Shown one piece after another: positions 1-6,294 of a DNA stretch of 7,387 nucleotides (positions within the stretch are counted from its first letter, which is position 1; the number at the start of each line of letters is the position of its first letter). Source of the stretch: Fervidibacter sp032160945 (GTDB lineage Bacteria; Armatimonadota; Fervidibacteria; Fervidibacterales; Fervidibacteraceae); NCBI GenBank assembly GCA_032160945.1, contig JAVHTL010000157.1; one strand, 5' to 3'. The notes beneath the pieces are model-generated. The model did not search any database. It had not been told where the DNA came from and saw nothing but the letters and a program-made list of their open reading frames with translations. A program made the translations under genes and the position numbers.

Positions 1-383
1 GCAGACTATCGTCCGCCCCTACACAAAATGACATCAACTGCGTAAGTCCTATTTGGTTACAGTTGGGCACATGCCAGAAACTCAGACAAATCCTTAGGTT
101 CGGTCAATCCAAATTTTTCACCTTAAGCCTTCCCTCAACCCATGCCTTTGCATAAACGCCCAACGCTCTTTGCTACAAACTTTGTTGGTTTATGTAGGGC
201 AGGGCTTCCACGCCCTGCCGACTTTTTAAATTTCGTCAGCCAATTTTACTGGTGGCAAATAAGTGTTGTGCGACACTACGACTTTCCGCCATTGGGCAAG
301 GTAAACGGAGCAAAGGGAAGAAAATTTTTGTTCGTCACGCATCAAAATTTTTTTGGCAATAAATCGTCAGTGGCGGTGATAAA
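1..383. other. Intergenic region upstream of the DUF6785-family gene
   Basis: I see no convincing gene in these 383 bases. An 81-codon open frame (142-387) runs through the GC-rich hairpin at 198-219. Its translation (CRAGLPRPADF and so on) is low in meaning and has no ribosome binding site, so I treat it as chance. The stretch holds the palindromic hairpin listed separately, a partial repeat word at 14-23 (CGCCCCTACA), and A/T-tract-rich sequence at 320-355 that may carry the promoter of the next gene. I could not find a well-spaced -35/-10 pair. Confidence 0.6.
198..227 (+). terminator. GC-rich hairpin followed by a T run (terminator or dispersed palindromic repeat)
   Basis: GGCAGGGC at 198-205 pairs perfectly with GCCCTGCC at 212-219 across a 6-base loop (TTCCAC). 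Five T residues follow at 223-227. The shape suits a rho-independent terminator for a plus-strand gene lying upstream of the window. The preceding word ATGTAGGGCA (192-201) recurs at 7377-7386, and a near match lies on the other strand at 14-23, so the hairpin may instead belong to a dispersed palindromic repeat family that can also stop transcription. Confidence 0.45.
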
Positions 384-2363
384 ATGAGGGTGAGACAAAC
401 CCTTGTTTCTGAGCCAACTATTTCGGAAAAATTTGCTCAAGCAATAACGCTGAGGTCTATGCTGATTGCACTGCTTGCCATCGTCATCAACACATACTGG
501 GTCACCGTCGTTGAAGTTCGTTGGTATAGCCTTGATGGGAGTTGCTTGCCCATTTTCATCACGCCAGTTTTCATTTTGTTTTTGCTCATCCTAATCAACG
601 GTTTGCTCCGATGGCTTATGCCTAAGTATGCCTTGACGACTGGCGAACTCGTTTTGGTCTATGTTGCGGTTTTCATCTCCGAAACGCTTTCTGGGCACGA
701 TATGCTTCAAAACCTTTTCGGGCAAATGAACCACGCTTTTTGGTTTGATTCGCCATCTAACCGCTGGAGAGAACTTTTCCTCAGTTACATCCCTTATTGG
801 CTTGCCGTCTCTGACCGAGCGACTTTAACGGGTTTTTATCAAGGCAGCAGTTCGCCTTACTCGTGGATGGTTTTGCGCGAGTGGTTATTGCCGTTGACGG
901 TTTGGGGAATTTTTGTTGCTGTGTTAGGCATTTGGATGCTTTGTTTTGTTGCTCTGGTAAGGCGTCAGTGGATGGACCATGAGAAGTTGGTTTATCCTAT
1001 CGTCCAGTTGCCGGTGGCGATGGTTCAACCTGATGCTTGGCTCAAACTTTACCGAAAGCCCGCCTTCATTTACGGCTTCATTTTGCCCTGCATCATTGCC
1101 CTTATGAATGGTCTGAACGAACTTTACCCTCAAATCCCTCAATTCAGCCGTTACATCAAACTCCACAACATGCGCCAATACATCACTGGGCGACCTTGGG
1201 ATGCGATGAACCCGTTTTCAATTTCCATGTATCCGTTTGCTATCGGGTTGGCTTATTTTCTGCCCCTTGATTTAAGTTTTTCCTGCTGGTTCTTTTTCGT
1301 CCTAAGGCTGGCTGAACAGGTGCTCGGTGCGGTTTTCGGTTGGGAGCAAATTCCAGGCTTCCCCTTTTTCGGGCAGCAGGCTTCAGGTGCATGGTTAATG
1401 CTTGGTGCAATGGTAATTTGGGCATCAAGACATTGGCTCAAAGAAACTTTGCTTTCTGCCTTACCAACCAATCCCTCGTCAAATCTCTCCCAAAGGGATT
1501 TCAACGAACCTATTCGTTTCCGTTACGCGCATCTCGGATTAATTGTCACAACTCCTTTGCTTGTGTTGTTCACAAAACTCATGGGCATGGGTTGGTTGAT
1601 GCTGACAGTTTTCTGGTTGGTGTTTTTCCTGTTTAGCATCGCTATTACGAGAGTTAGAGCCGAGTTGGGAGCACCTCACGAAATCGTTTACGCTCAACCG
1701 AGAAACATCGTTGCCGATTTGTTTGGAACGAGCAGATTTTCGCCCCGTGAGTTAACAGCGATTTCGCTGACCCATTGGTTCAATCGTGGTTACCGATGTC
1801 ATCCGATGCCTGGTATGCTTGAAGCCTTCAAGTTTGCACAAGTTTTGGGAATATCCCATCGGGCAATGGCGCTGTTAGTGTTTGCAACCTACCTGATTTC
1901 CATCCCTGTGACTTATTGGGCAAATTTGCATGTTTGCTACCGAGAGGGTGCAACGACTCGTTGCATTGGGTTCAAATCTTGGGTTGGTTGGGAAGCATTC
2001 AATCAATTGGCAAGTTGGCTTCAAGTGCCACAGCAAATTTTGAACCCGCGAAGAGTTGCTATGCTTTTCGGTGCTGGCATCGTTTGGGGGATATGGGCAA
2101 TTCGCTTATCAGTCAGTTCGTTCCCGCTACACCATGCAGGTTACGCATTGGCAGTCAGTTACGCTATGGAATACTTTTGGTTTGCCTTTATGCTCAGTTG
2201 GTTGGCGAAAGCGCTGATTTTGAAATTTGGTGGTAGCAGCGCACATAGTGAGTTTACGCCTTTCTTCATCGGTCTCATCCTCGGCGATTTCACTGCAGGC
2301 AGCATTTGGGCAATTTGGGGTCCAATTCGCGGTTTCCGAAACTATCGTATTTACATCTTTTGA
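384..2363 (+). CDS. DUF6785/DUF6784-family polytopic membrane protein (OPT-like)
   Basis: A 659-residue integral membrane protein with about 12 hydrophobic segments, roughly at 25-45, 58-78, 86-103, 170-193, 228-243, 280-308, 335-348, 382-423 (two), 491-512, 557-574, 585-612 and 625-645. The motif HEKLVYPIVQLP near 199-210 resembles the DUF6785 N-terminal part. The C-terminal stretch, with PLHHAGYALA (581-590), then WLAKALILKFGG (606-617) and PFFIGLILGDF (626-636), matches the DUF6784 pattern as I remember it. The family resembles oligopeptide-type transporters, but no substrate is established to my knowledge. The start at ATG 384 has GGCGGTGA at 372-379 just upstream. The next gene begins 60 bases after the stop on the same strand, so the two may be co-transcribed. 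Family assignment is fairly confident; a transport role is inference. Confidence 0.8.
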   Translation: MRVRQTLVSEPTISEKFAQAITLRSMLIALLAIVINTYWVTVVEVRWYSLDGSCLPIFITPVFILFLLILINGLLRWLMPKYALTTGELVLVYVAVFISETLSGHDMLQNLFGQMNHAFWFDSPSNRWRELFLSYIPYWLAVSDRATLTGFYQGSSSPYSWMVLREWLLPLTVWGIFVAVLGIWMLCFVALVRRQWMDHEKLVYPIVQLPVAMVQPDAWLKLYRKPAFIYGFILPCIIALMNGLNELYPQIPQFSRYIKLHNMRQYITGRPWDAMNPFSISMYPFAIGLAYFLPLDLSFSCWFFFVLRLAEQVLGAVFGWEQIPGFPFFGQQASGAWLMLGAMVIWASRHWLKETLLSALPTNPSSNLSQRDFNEPIRFRYAHLGLIVTTPLLVLFTKLMGMGWLMLTVFWLVFFLFSIAITRVRAELGAPHEIVYAQPRNIVADLFGTSRFSPRELTAISLTHWFNRGYRCHPMPGMLEAFKFAQVLGISHRAMALLVFATYLISIPVTYWANLHVCYREGATTRCIGFKSWVGWEAFNQLASWLQVPQQILNPRRVAMLFGAGIVWGIWAIRLSVSSFPLHHAGYALAVSYAMEYFWFAFMLSWLAKALILKFGGSSAHSEFTPFFIGLILGDFTAGSIWAIWGPIRGFRNYRIYIF

Positions 2364-2423
2364 GCAGCAATTTGGGCGAACTAAAAGGGGCTTCAGTTTT
2401 TAGGCAAAGGAGTTGGTAGGGTC

Positions 2424-3221
2424 ATGAAGCGATTTTGGGCAATTGCGATTATCTTGACTTTCGCGACAGCGGAAATTGCAAGAAATCAACCTTTCAATTC
2501 ACCTCAGTGGGTTGTATTGTTCCGAGAGCAATCGGGTGGTCTATTGGGGTTGCTGCAACTTCCCCATCTGGATTCACCCAGATTGACTGGGATGGCAATT
2601 TACACCGATTTTGGGATTTTGCGCCCCAGTCGCTATGAGCCTGTTGGTAGCCAGCACGAACACAACCCTAAGGTTAGTGAAAGGACTATCGGGGACACAA
2701 AGGTTATCTCCGTTGAAGGGAAGTTGAAAGACAGCAAAGGAGAACCATGTGGCTTGAAATATCTCGTGGCGCATCGTGTTTTTCGTGATGCAATAGAACT
2801 GGACATTTCGCTTTTTGCGGAACGAACATTCAAACCCATGAACGGGTTTTTGGCAGTTGTGTTGAATTTCAGCGGTGCAAATGAATGGTTTGCCCGCACT
2901 CAAAAAGGTTGGCTCTTCGCTGAAATCCATAACGATGGCAGAGTTTTTCAGTCAACTCAAACTCCCCTTGCCAATAATGCCCCCACCCTCGGCATTGCTA
3001 ACTCCAAAACTGGTTGGTCAATAGTGCTGACTTTGAAAGATTTCAAGCCTAAAGACAGCATTGACAATGTGCTCATTCATGCGAACCCCCAAGGCTCAGG
3101 TGGCATCTTCCTTGCTTGGTGTGATGGGGTTTCAACAAAATCAATGGAAACAGGTGAGGTCTGGCAAATTTCAGCGACATTGAAGTTTCTTCGGATTGAC
3201 CAACTCATTTCGGCGGAGTGA
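2424..3221 (+). CDS. Exported protein of unknown function
   Basis: A 265-residue protein that I do not recognise. Residues 1-16 (MKRFWAIAIILTFATA) look like a signal peptide, with possible cleavage after A16, so it probably acts outside the cytoplasmic membrane. The rest is soluble and rich in alternating polar/hydrophobic strands (for example around 93-101, 112-131, 140-149 and 198-204). This suggests a beta-sandwich such as those of carbohydrate-binding or mutarotase-like folds, but that is only inference. Apart from the signal region there are two cysteines, C109 and C233, which could form a disulfide. AAAGGAG at 2406-2412 lies 11 bases before ATG 2424. It sits between two membrane-protein genes on the same strand, six bases before the next start, so it is probably translated from one message with them. 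Confidence 0.65.
   Translation: MKRFWAIAIILTFATAEIARNQPFNSPQWVVLFREQSGGLLGLLQLPHLDSPRLTGMAIYTDFGILRPSRYEPVGSQHEHNPKVSERTIGDTKVISVEGKLKDSKGEPCGLKYLVAHRVFRDAIELDISLFAERTFKPMNGFLAVVLNFSGANEWFARTQKGWLFAEIHNDGRVFQSTQTPLANNAPTLGIANSKTGWSIVLTLKDFKPKDSIDNVLIHANPQGSGGIFLAWCDGVSTKSMETGEVWQISATLKFLRIDQLISAE
3212..3218 (+). promoter_or_regulatory. Ribosome binding site deciding the DUF456 gene start
   Basis: GGCGGAG lies in the last codons of the preceding gene, 9 bases before GTG 3228. A second purine stretch, TGGAGGG (3222-3228), runs into the GTG itself and is too close to serve it. It would suit TTG 3243 only with a long spacer. GTG 3228 is therefore the better start. Confidence 0.5.
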
Positions 3222-3227
3222 TGGAGG

Positions 3228-3746
3228 GTGGATTGGTCTGTTTTGCTCAAAGTGCTTTCAACTCTGGTTGCCATTCTCGGTGCTGTTTTTGTTGTCCTTG
3301 GTTTGCCAGGAACATTTCTGGCTTGGATTGGTTTTGTCATTTATGCTGTTTCTGTCCAGTTCAAAAATTTTTCAGGTTGGGTTTTGCTTGGAACATTTTT
3401 TGGCTGCGCACTTGTTGAAGTTGCCGATAACTTGCTTTCGGGTTTAATGGTCAGGAAGTTCGGGGCGAGTAAAAGCAGCATGATAATGACTTGGGTTGGA
3501 GGCTTAGGTGGCGCAATCTTGGGAAGTTTGGTTGGTGGTTTCGGTAGTTTCATTGGCTCAGCAATTTTGGGTTTAGTAGGTGCTTTTGCTGGCAGTTATG
3601 TTGCAGTTTACTGTTGGGAACGCTATCGGCTCAACCGAACTCAAAACGAAGCCAAAAAGGCTGCTTTAGGGACAGTGCTTGGTCGGCTGCTGGGGATTGC
3701 TGTCAAATTGGTTTGGATAGTCTGGCTTTTGACCTTGATTTGGTGA
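3228..3746 (+). CDS. DUF456-family small membrane protein
   Basis: A 172-residue, very hydrophobic protein with about six membrane segments (roughly 5-26, 29-45, 50-67, 87-106, 107-128 and 145-171). The pattern matches DUF456. It has an N-terminal LGLPGTFLAWIGFVIYA (24-40), a middle RKFGASKSSMI segment (76-86), glycine-zipper helices (GGLGGAILGSLVGGFGSFIG, 91-110), then AFAGSYVA and a final LGTVLGRLLGIAVKLVW helix. The family's function is unknown; the glycine-rich helices suggest tight packing or oligomers in the inner membrane. The start is GTG 3228, six bases after the previous stop and in the same frame, which indicates translational coupling. The length is normal for the family. The stop codon lies inside an inverted repeat (3739-3762). 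Confidence 0.8.
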   Translation: MDWSVLLKVLSTLVAILGAVFVVLGLPGTFLAWIGFVIYAVSVQFKNFSGWVLLGTFFGCALVEVADNLLSGLMVRKFGASKSSMIMTWVGGLGGAILGSLVGGFGSFIGSAILGLVGAFAGSYVAVYCWERYRLNRTQNEAKKAALGTVLGRLLGIAVKLVWIVWLLTLIW

Positions 3747-3762
3747 TTTCACTTTCACCAAA
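3739..3762. terminator. Inverted repeat between the DUF456 gene and tRNA-Sec
   Basis: TTTGGTGA (3739-3746, containing the DUF456 stop codon) is exactly complementary to TCACCAAA (3755-3762), with an 8-base loop. It lies where the plus-strand gene and the minus-strand tRNA converge, so a two-way transcription end is possible. The stem is AT-rich and no T run follows on either strand, so it is a weak candidate and could equally protect 3' ends. Confidence 0.3.
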
Positions 3763-3769
3763 AGATAAG

Positions 3770-3861
3770 CGGGAGCGGATGGGAATCGAACCCACCCACC
3801 GCCTTTTGGGCGGTGCGCAGGATTTGAAGTCCTGGGAGGGCACCAGCCCTCAACCGCTCCC
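3770..3861 (-). tRNA. selC: tRNA-Sec (anticodon UCA)
   Basis: A 92-nucleotide selenocysteine tRNA on the minus strand, which inserts selenocysteine at UGA codons when a SECIS element and SelB are present. I folded it by hand. The 8-bp acceptor is GGGAGCGG (3861-3854) with CCGCTCCC (3778-3771). The 6-bp D stem is GAGGGC/GCCCTC with a 4-base loop TGGT. The 5-bp anticodon stem is CAGGA/TCCTG with loop CTTCAAA, giving TCA at 3827-3825. The long variable arm has a 7-bp stem CACCGCC/GGCGGTG and loop CAAAA. The 5-bp T stem carries loop TTCGATT. G at 3770 is the discriminator, and CCA is not encoded. The 8+5 acceptor/T arrangement, long D stem and long extra arm are hallmarks of bacterial tRNA-Sec. 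It lies between two plus-strand protein genes, with no sel genes nearby in the window. Confidence 0.95.
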
Positions 3862-3961
3862 GTCCGATAAAAAGATTAGCACGCCTTAACTCCCTTCAGA
3901 AAGTTTGCGACAAAATCCACTTTAGGTTTGTCATCTTGAAAGGGCAAAGGAGTGTCATGAG
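3862..3961. promoter_or_regulatory. Divergent intergenic region between tRNA-Sec and the barrel-protein gene
   Basis: These 100 bases must hold the promoter of the minus-strand tRNA-Sec and probably that of the plus-strand gene at 3962. On the minus strand the best sigma-70-like pair I can find is TTCTGA and TAATCT with a 17-base gap, each matching only about half the consensus. On the plus strand I see no good pair, only the ribosome binding site AAAGGAG at 3946-3952, 9 bases before ATG 3962. The position supports a promoter role; the motifs do not prove it. Confidence 0.3.
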
Positions 3962-4672
3962 ATGAAATGGGCATGTGGCACTCAGTGCTTTGAAGTAGAA
4001 TTTGCCCAAGGTGCAATGTCAATCAATGCTTTCTTGCCGATAGTTTCCATGTTGGGGTTTGATGGAGTTGAGTTTTTAGCCGAACATTTGCCATCCCTCC
4101 GTTCCAACTATGCCAACATACTCCGCCAAAGATTGGAAGAGAACGAACTGTCTTTGTCGGTCATAAGTTACCGAACCAATGAGCCGAAAAATTTAACCTC
4201 TGCTGTTGAACCACTTTTAAGTTTTGCAAGAGAAATGAGGGCAAGGGTAGTTTGCATTGGCGGCGCAGATGAGTGGAAACCTTTCGCCAACGAAATAAAG
4301 CAACTATCTCAATTGTCAGAGCAAATCTCGTTACCACTTGGTTTAGCGTTACCACAAAAGGTCGGAGCGTCAAAGGAACTTTGCGATTTGCTTGATGACA
4401 TTGCTTCGCCCTATCTTGGCGTTTGCATGTTGCTCAAAGCGGAAACAAATCCCAATGACGAGTTTTGGCAAGATTTGGTCATGGTATCACCTTTTACGCT
4501 TCATGTCCAACTGGTCGTCACTGACCTTGCACGCTCGCTAACTTGGCTTCCTGCCCTTGAGTTGCTCCGTGAGGTTGAATACGATGGCTTCATTAGCATC
4601 ATTCATGTCCCCAATCCCGTTGAGGATTCCCTCAAGTTAATTTCATCACAACTTGCTCTCATGGCAAGGTAA
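3962..4672 (+). CDS. Sugar phosphate isomerase/epimerase-like TIM-barrel protein, apparently without the metal site
   Basis: A 236-residue cytoplasmic protein resembling the xylose isomerase-like TIM-barrel (AP endonuclease 2) superfamily. Recognisable landmarks are LGFDGVEF (31-38), ARVVCIGG (94-101), LPLGLALP (124-131), SPYLGVCML (149-157), TLHVQL (179-184), and LLREVEYDGFISI (201-213) near the end. Active relatives bind a metal through Glu, Asp, His and Glu on strands 5 to 8, in patterns like LALENH, GVCLDTGH, VHLKD and GWLSIEH. By my alignment these positions are P131, L157, Q183 and I214, so all four are lost, while the strand-1/2 E37 remains. The protein is also somewhat short (250-280 is usual), mainly from shortened loops. 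It is probably a pseudo-enzyme or has another role. ATG 3962 follows AAAGGAG by 9 bases; the nearby ATG 3957 stops after two codons. It is the only gene between the divergent region and the sigma operon. Confidence 0.7.
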   Translation: MKWACGTQCFEVEFAQGAMSINAFLPIVSMLGFDGVEFLAEHLPSLRSNYANILRQRLEENELSLSVISYRTNEPKNLTSAVEPLLSFAREMRARVVCIGGADEWKPFANEIKQLSQLSEQISLPLGLALPQKVGASKELCDLLDDIASPYLGVCMLLKAETNPNDEFWQDLVMVSPFTLHVQLVVTDLARSLTWLPALELLREVEYDGFISIIHVPNPVEDSLKLISSQLALMAR

Positions 4673-4700
4673 CTGCCTTGTCCAATTGGCTTGGCGAATA

Positions 4701-4735
4701 GGCAAAGACTTTGAGTTTGCCCATCCACAATTTTT
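4701..4735 (+). terminator. Possible weak terminator after the barrel-protein gene
   Basis: GGCAAA (4701-4706) pairs with TTTGCC (4716-4721) over a 9-base loop, and a run of five T follows at 4731-4735. The stem is short and the T run begins nine bases after it, so termination would be inefficient. The rest of the 111-base gap (4673-4783) should contain the promoter of the sigma-factor operon, but I see no GGAAC-type ECF -35 box in it. Confidence 0.25.
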
Positions 4736-4767
4736 GCGTTTTTGCCTTTGCCGTGCATCTAAAAATT

Positions 4768-4772
4768 GGAGG
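4768..4772 (+). promoter_or_regulatory. Ribosome binding site deciding the sigma-factor start
   Basis: GGAGG lies 11 bases before ATG 4784. The frame can be extended upstream to TTG 4766, but that would place this GGAGG inside the coding region and add six residues that do not fit the usual ECF N-terminus. A second purine run (GGGAAGG, 4776-4782) is too near the ATG to be the main site. Confidence 0.55.
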
Positions 4773-4783
4773 CTTGGGAAGGC

Positions 4784-5344
4784 ATGGATGAACTGGAACT
4801 GGTTCGGAGGGCAAAATCGGATGATGTTGCTGCCTTTGAAGTTTTAGTGCGTCGCTATTGGGAGAAAGTTTTTAGGCTAATTGAAAGTATGGTCGGAAAT
4901 ACAGATGCCGAAGATGTGACCGTTGAAACTTTCGCTCAAGCATGGAAAGCCCTTGCTCAGTTCCGAGAGCAGTCTTCTTTCGGCACTTGGCTTTTTCGTA
5001 TCGCTATCAATCAAGTAAAGCAATGGCAGAGGAAAGCGTCAACCGTTCAGTTTGAGCCACTTGAAACCATTTGGGACGATGAACAAATCTCCCTGAGGGA
5101 GATTGAAGACATCGCTTGCAAACGGGATTGGCAGCAACAGGTTAAAGGAGCCGTTCAAAATTTGCCAGAACATTTGAGATTGCCATTGGTGCTCAGATTT
5201 TGGAGCGACCTATCTTACCCAGAGATTGCCCAAATTTTGGGCATCAAAGAGAGCACAGCGAGGATGAGGGTCGCCACAGCCTTGAGAACACTGGCTGAAA
5301 TTTTGGGATTGGAAGAAAAACCGAATAGGAGGCGAAAGCAATGA
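4784..5344 (+). CDS. RNA polymerase sigma factor, sigma-70 family, ECF type
   Basis: A 186-residue ECF sigma factor that directs RNA polymerase to a small set of promoters when released from its anti-sigma factor. Region 2 covers about residues 1-85. It has the N-terminal DELELVRRAKSDDVAAFEVLVRRYW pattern, then GNTDAEDVTVETFAQAWKAL (core-polymerase binding) and FREQSSFGTWLFRIAINQVKQWQRK (-10 recognition). A short acidic linker follows (about 88-115). Region 4 covers about 118-174, with LPEHLRLPLVLRFWSDLSYPEIAQILGIKESTARMRVATALRTL, the helix-turn-helix that reads the -35 element. The stop codon overlaps the start of the anti-sigma gene as ATGA, the classic arrangement of a sigma/anti-sigma pair. 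I do not assign it to a numbered ECF group. Autoregulation is usual for such operons, but I found no matching promoter. Confidence 0.93.
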   Translation: MDELELVRRAKSDDVAAFEVLVRRYWEKVFRLIESMVGNTDAEDVTVETFAQAWKALAQFREQSSFGTWLFRIAINQVKQWQRKASTVQFEPLETIWDDEQISLREIEDIACKRDWQQQVKGAVQNLPEHLRLPLVLRFWSDLSYPEIAQILGIKESTARMRVATALRTLAEILGLEEKPNRRRKQ

Positions 5345-6222
5345 ACTGCCATCAATTCCACCATCACTTGCTTGCTTGGATTGAGGGTGATTTGGACGAA
5401 GCAACATGGATTTCAGTGTCCCAACATGTGGAAAGTTGTGAAGTGTGCCTTTCGGAAGCAAAAAGATTGCAGCGATTGATTGAGACGATGAGGGCAATTG
5501 CTCGCTGCGATGGTGTTCCACCAATACCTCAACGCCTTTGGCAAAGATTAACGCCACGACGCAAACTCTTGCCTTCCTTTGCTGCCATATTTGCGACGGC
5601 ATGCTTGGCTTTCTTGCTCGGTTGGCATGCAAGAAGCATCGCATCTTCAAATCCGACTTTGCAAGTCAAGACTTCCGAGACGAATGCCGTGAGCGCAAAA
5701 AGAGAGAAAGGACAAAATCCTGAGCCCAAATTGAGCCTCAACTTCGCAAGAGAAATGACAAACCCTTCGGCGAAAACTCTTAACCTCAAAGACTCGCAAC
5801 AAAATGAGCAAATGTTTTCAGGCAAATTGCTTCCTACCCCTACGAGTTTTCAGCCTTCGCAATTGTTGAAGTTCAACGGAGCGACCACATTGGCACGGGG
5901 CGAAAAAGTCTTGAGAAACCGCTTGGGCATTAACTTGGACACAGAAATTGACAGGTCGCTCTCCAAACAATCTGACATTGAAAAGGGTTTCGCAAGCGAC
6001 GAACTTCAAATTGCCGAAAATGATGAATTTGCCACTGACTTCGTTTGGACTTTCTTACCTGTTGAAATTTCACAACTGACCGAACAACAACCTTACCGAA
6101 TTTTTGTGCAAGTCACAGACCCAGAGACTCAAATGGTTCGGACAATTAAGGTTGACACTACTGAAACGCATCACATCGTCGCTGAATGGAGCGAAATGAG
6201 CAGCGGCGATGTGAGCAAGTAG
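5341..6222 (+). CDS. Membrane-anchored zinc-finger anti-sigma factor
   Basis: A 293-residue single-pass membrane protein expected to hold the upstream ECF sigma factor inactive. The N-terminal cytoplasmic domain (1-70) is a ZAS-type anti-sigma domain. MNCHQFHHHLLAWIEGDLD is followed by H29-x3-C33-x2-C36, with C3 or a nearby His as the likely fourth zinc ligand. A basic stretch (TPRRK) precedes a membrane segment at about 76-95, so residues 96-293 lie outside the membrane. This outer part matches no domain I know: residues 100-220 are low-complexity, Ser/Asn/Lys-rich and probably unstructured, while 230-285 look like a small beta-rich domain (FVWTFLPVEI, YRIFVQVTDPETQMVRTIKV). That portion is the probable sensor or protease target. 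The ATG overlaps the sigma stop codon. The gene ends in TAG, whereas most genes here end in TGA. Confidence 0.88.
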   Translation: MNCHQFHHHLLAWIEGDLDEATWISVSQHVESCEVCLSEAKRLQRLIETMRAIARCDGVPPIPQRLWQRLTPRRKLLPSFAAIFATACLAFLLGWHARSIASSNPTLQVKTSETNAVSAKREKGQNPEPKLSLNFAREMTNPSAKTLNLKDSQQNEQMFSGKLLPTPTSFQPSQLLKFNGATTLARGEKVLRNRLGINLDTEIDRSLSKQSDIEKGFASDELQIAENDEFATDFVWTFLPVEISQLTEQQPYRIFVQVTDPETQMVRTIKVDTTETHHIVAEWSEMSSGDVSK

Positions 6223-6294
6223 GCAGAAAGAAATTGCGCCGAAAAATCAGGGGAGTTTAGACCCTGCCATACATCTGAACGGAGGTGAAGCAAA
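6223..6294 (+). promoter_or_regulatory. Leader of the STN/zinc-ribbon gene with a strong ribosome binding site
   Basis: This 72-base gap carries GGAGGTGA at 6281-6288, a near-perfect anti-SD match 6 bases before ATG 6295. A small hairpin (CAGGG 6248-6252 with CCCTG 6262-6266, 9-base loop) has no T run and is unlikely to terminate. The gap is short enough for read-through from the sigma/anti-sigma genes. The strong site predicts higher translation of the third gene than of its neighbours. Confidence 0.45.

Noticed and set aside
353..382. Possible promoter TTGGCA with TGATAA, 18-base gap, before the DUF6785-family gene
   Set aside because: The -10 would touch the ATG and transcription would begin inside the gene, which conflicts with the clear ribosome binding site upstream of the start.
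142..387. 81-codon open frame before the first real gene
   Set aside because: It reads through a GC-rich palindromic hairpin, has no ribosome binding site and shows no protein-like pattern.
2380..2402. AT-rich inverted repeat between the DUF6785-family gene and the exported protein gene (CTAAAA with TTTTAG)
   Set aside because: The stem is too short and AT-rich to act as a terminator, and the genes look co-transcribed.
2574..2930. 118-codon minus-strand open frame inside the exported protein gene
   Set aside because: It is a shadow of a well-supported plus-strand gene, with no start signal and no recognisable features.
3614..3889. 91-codon open frame overlapping the DUF456 gene end and the tRNA
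   Set aside because: Its second half (RMGIEPTHRLLGG and so on) is simply the translation of the tRNA-Sec gene on the opposite strand, a common annotation artefact.
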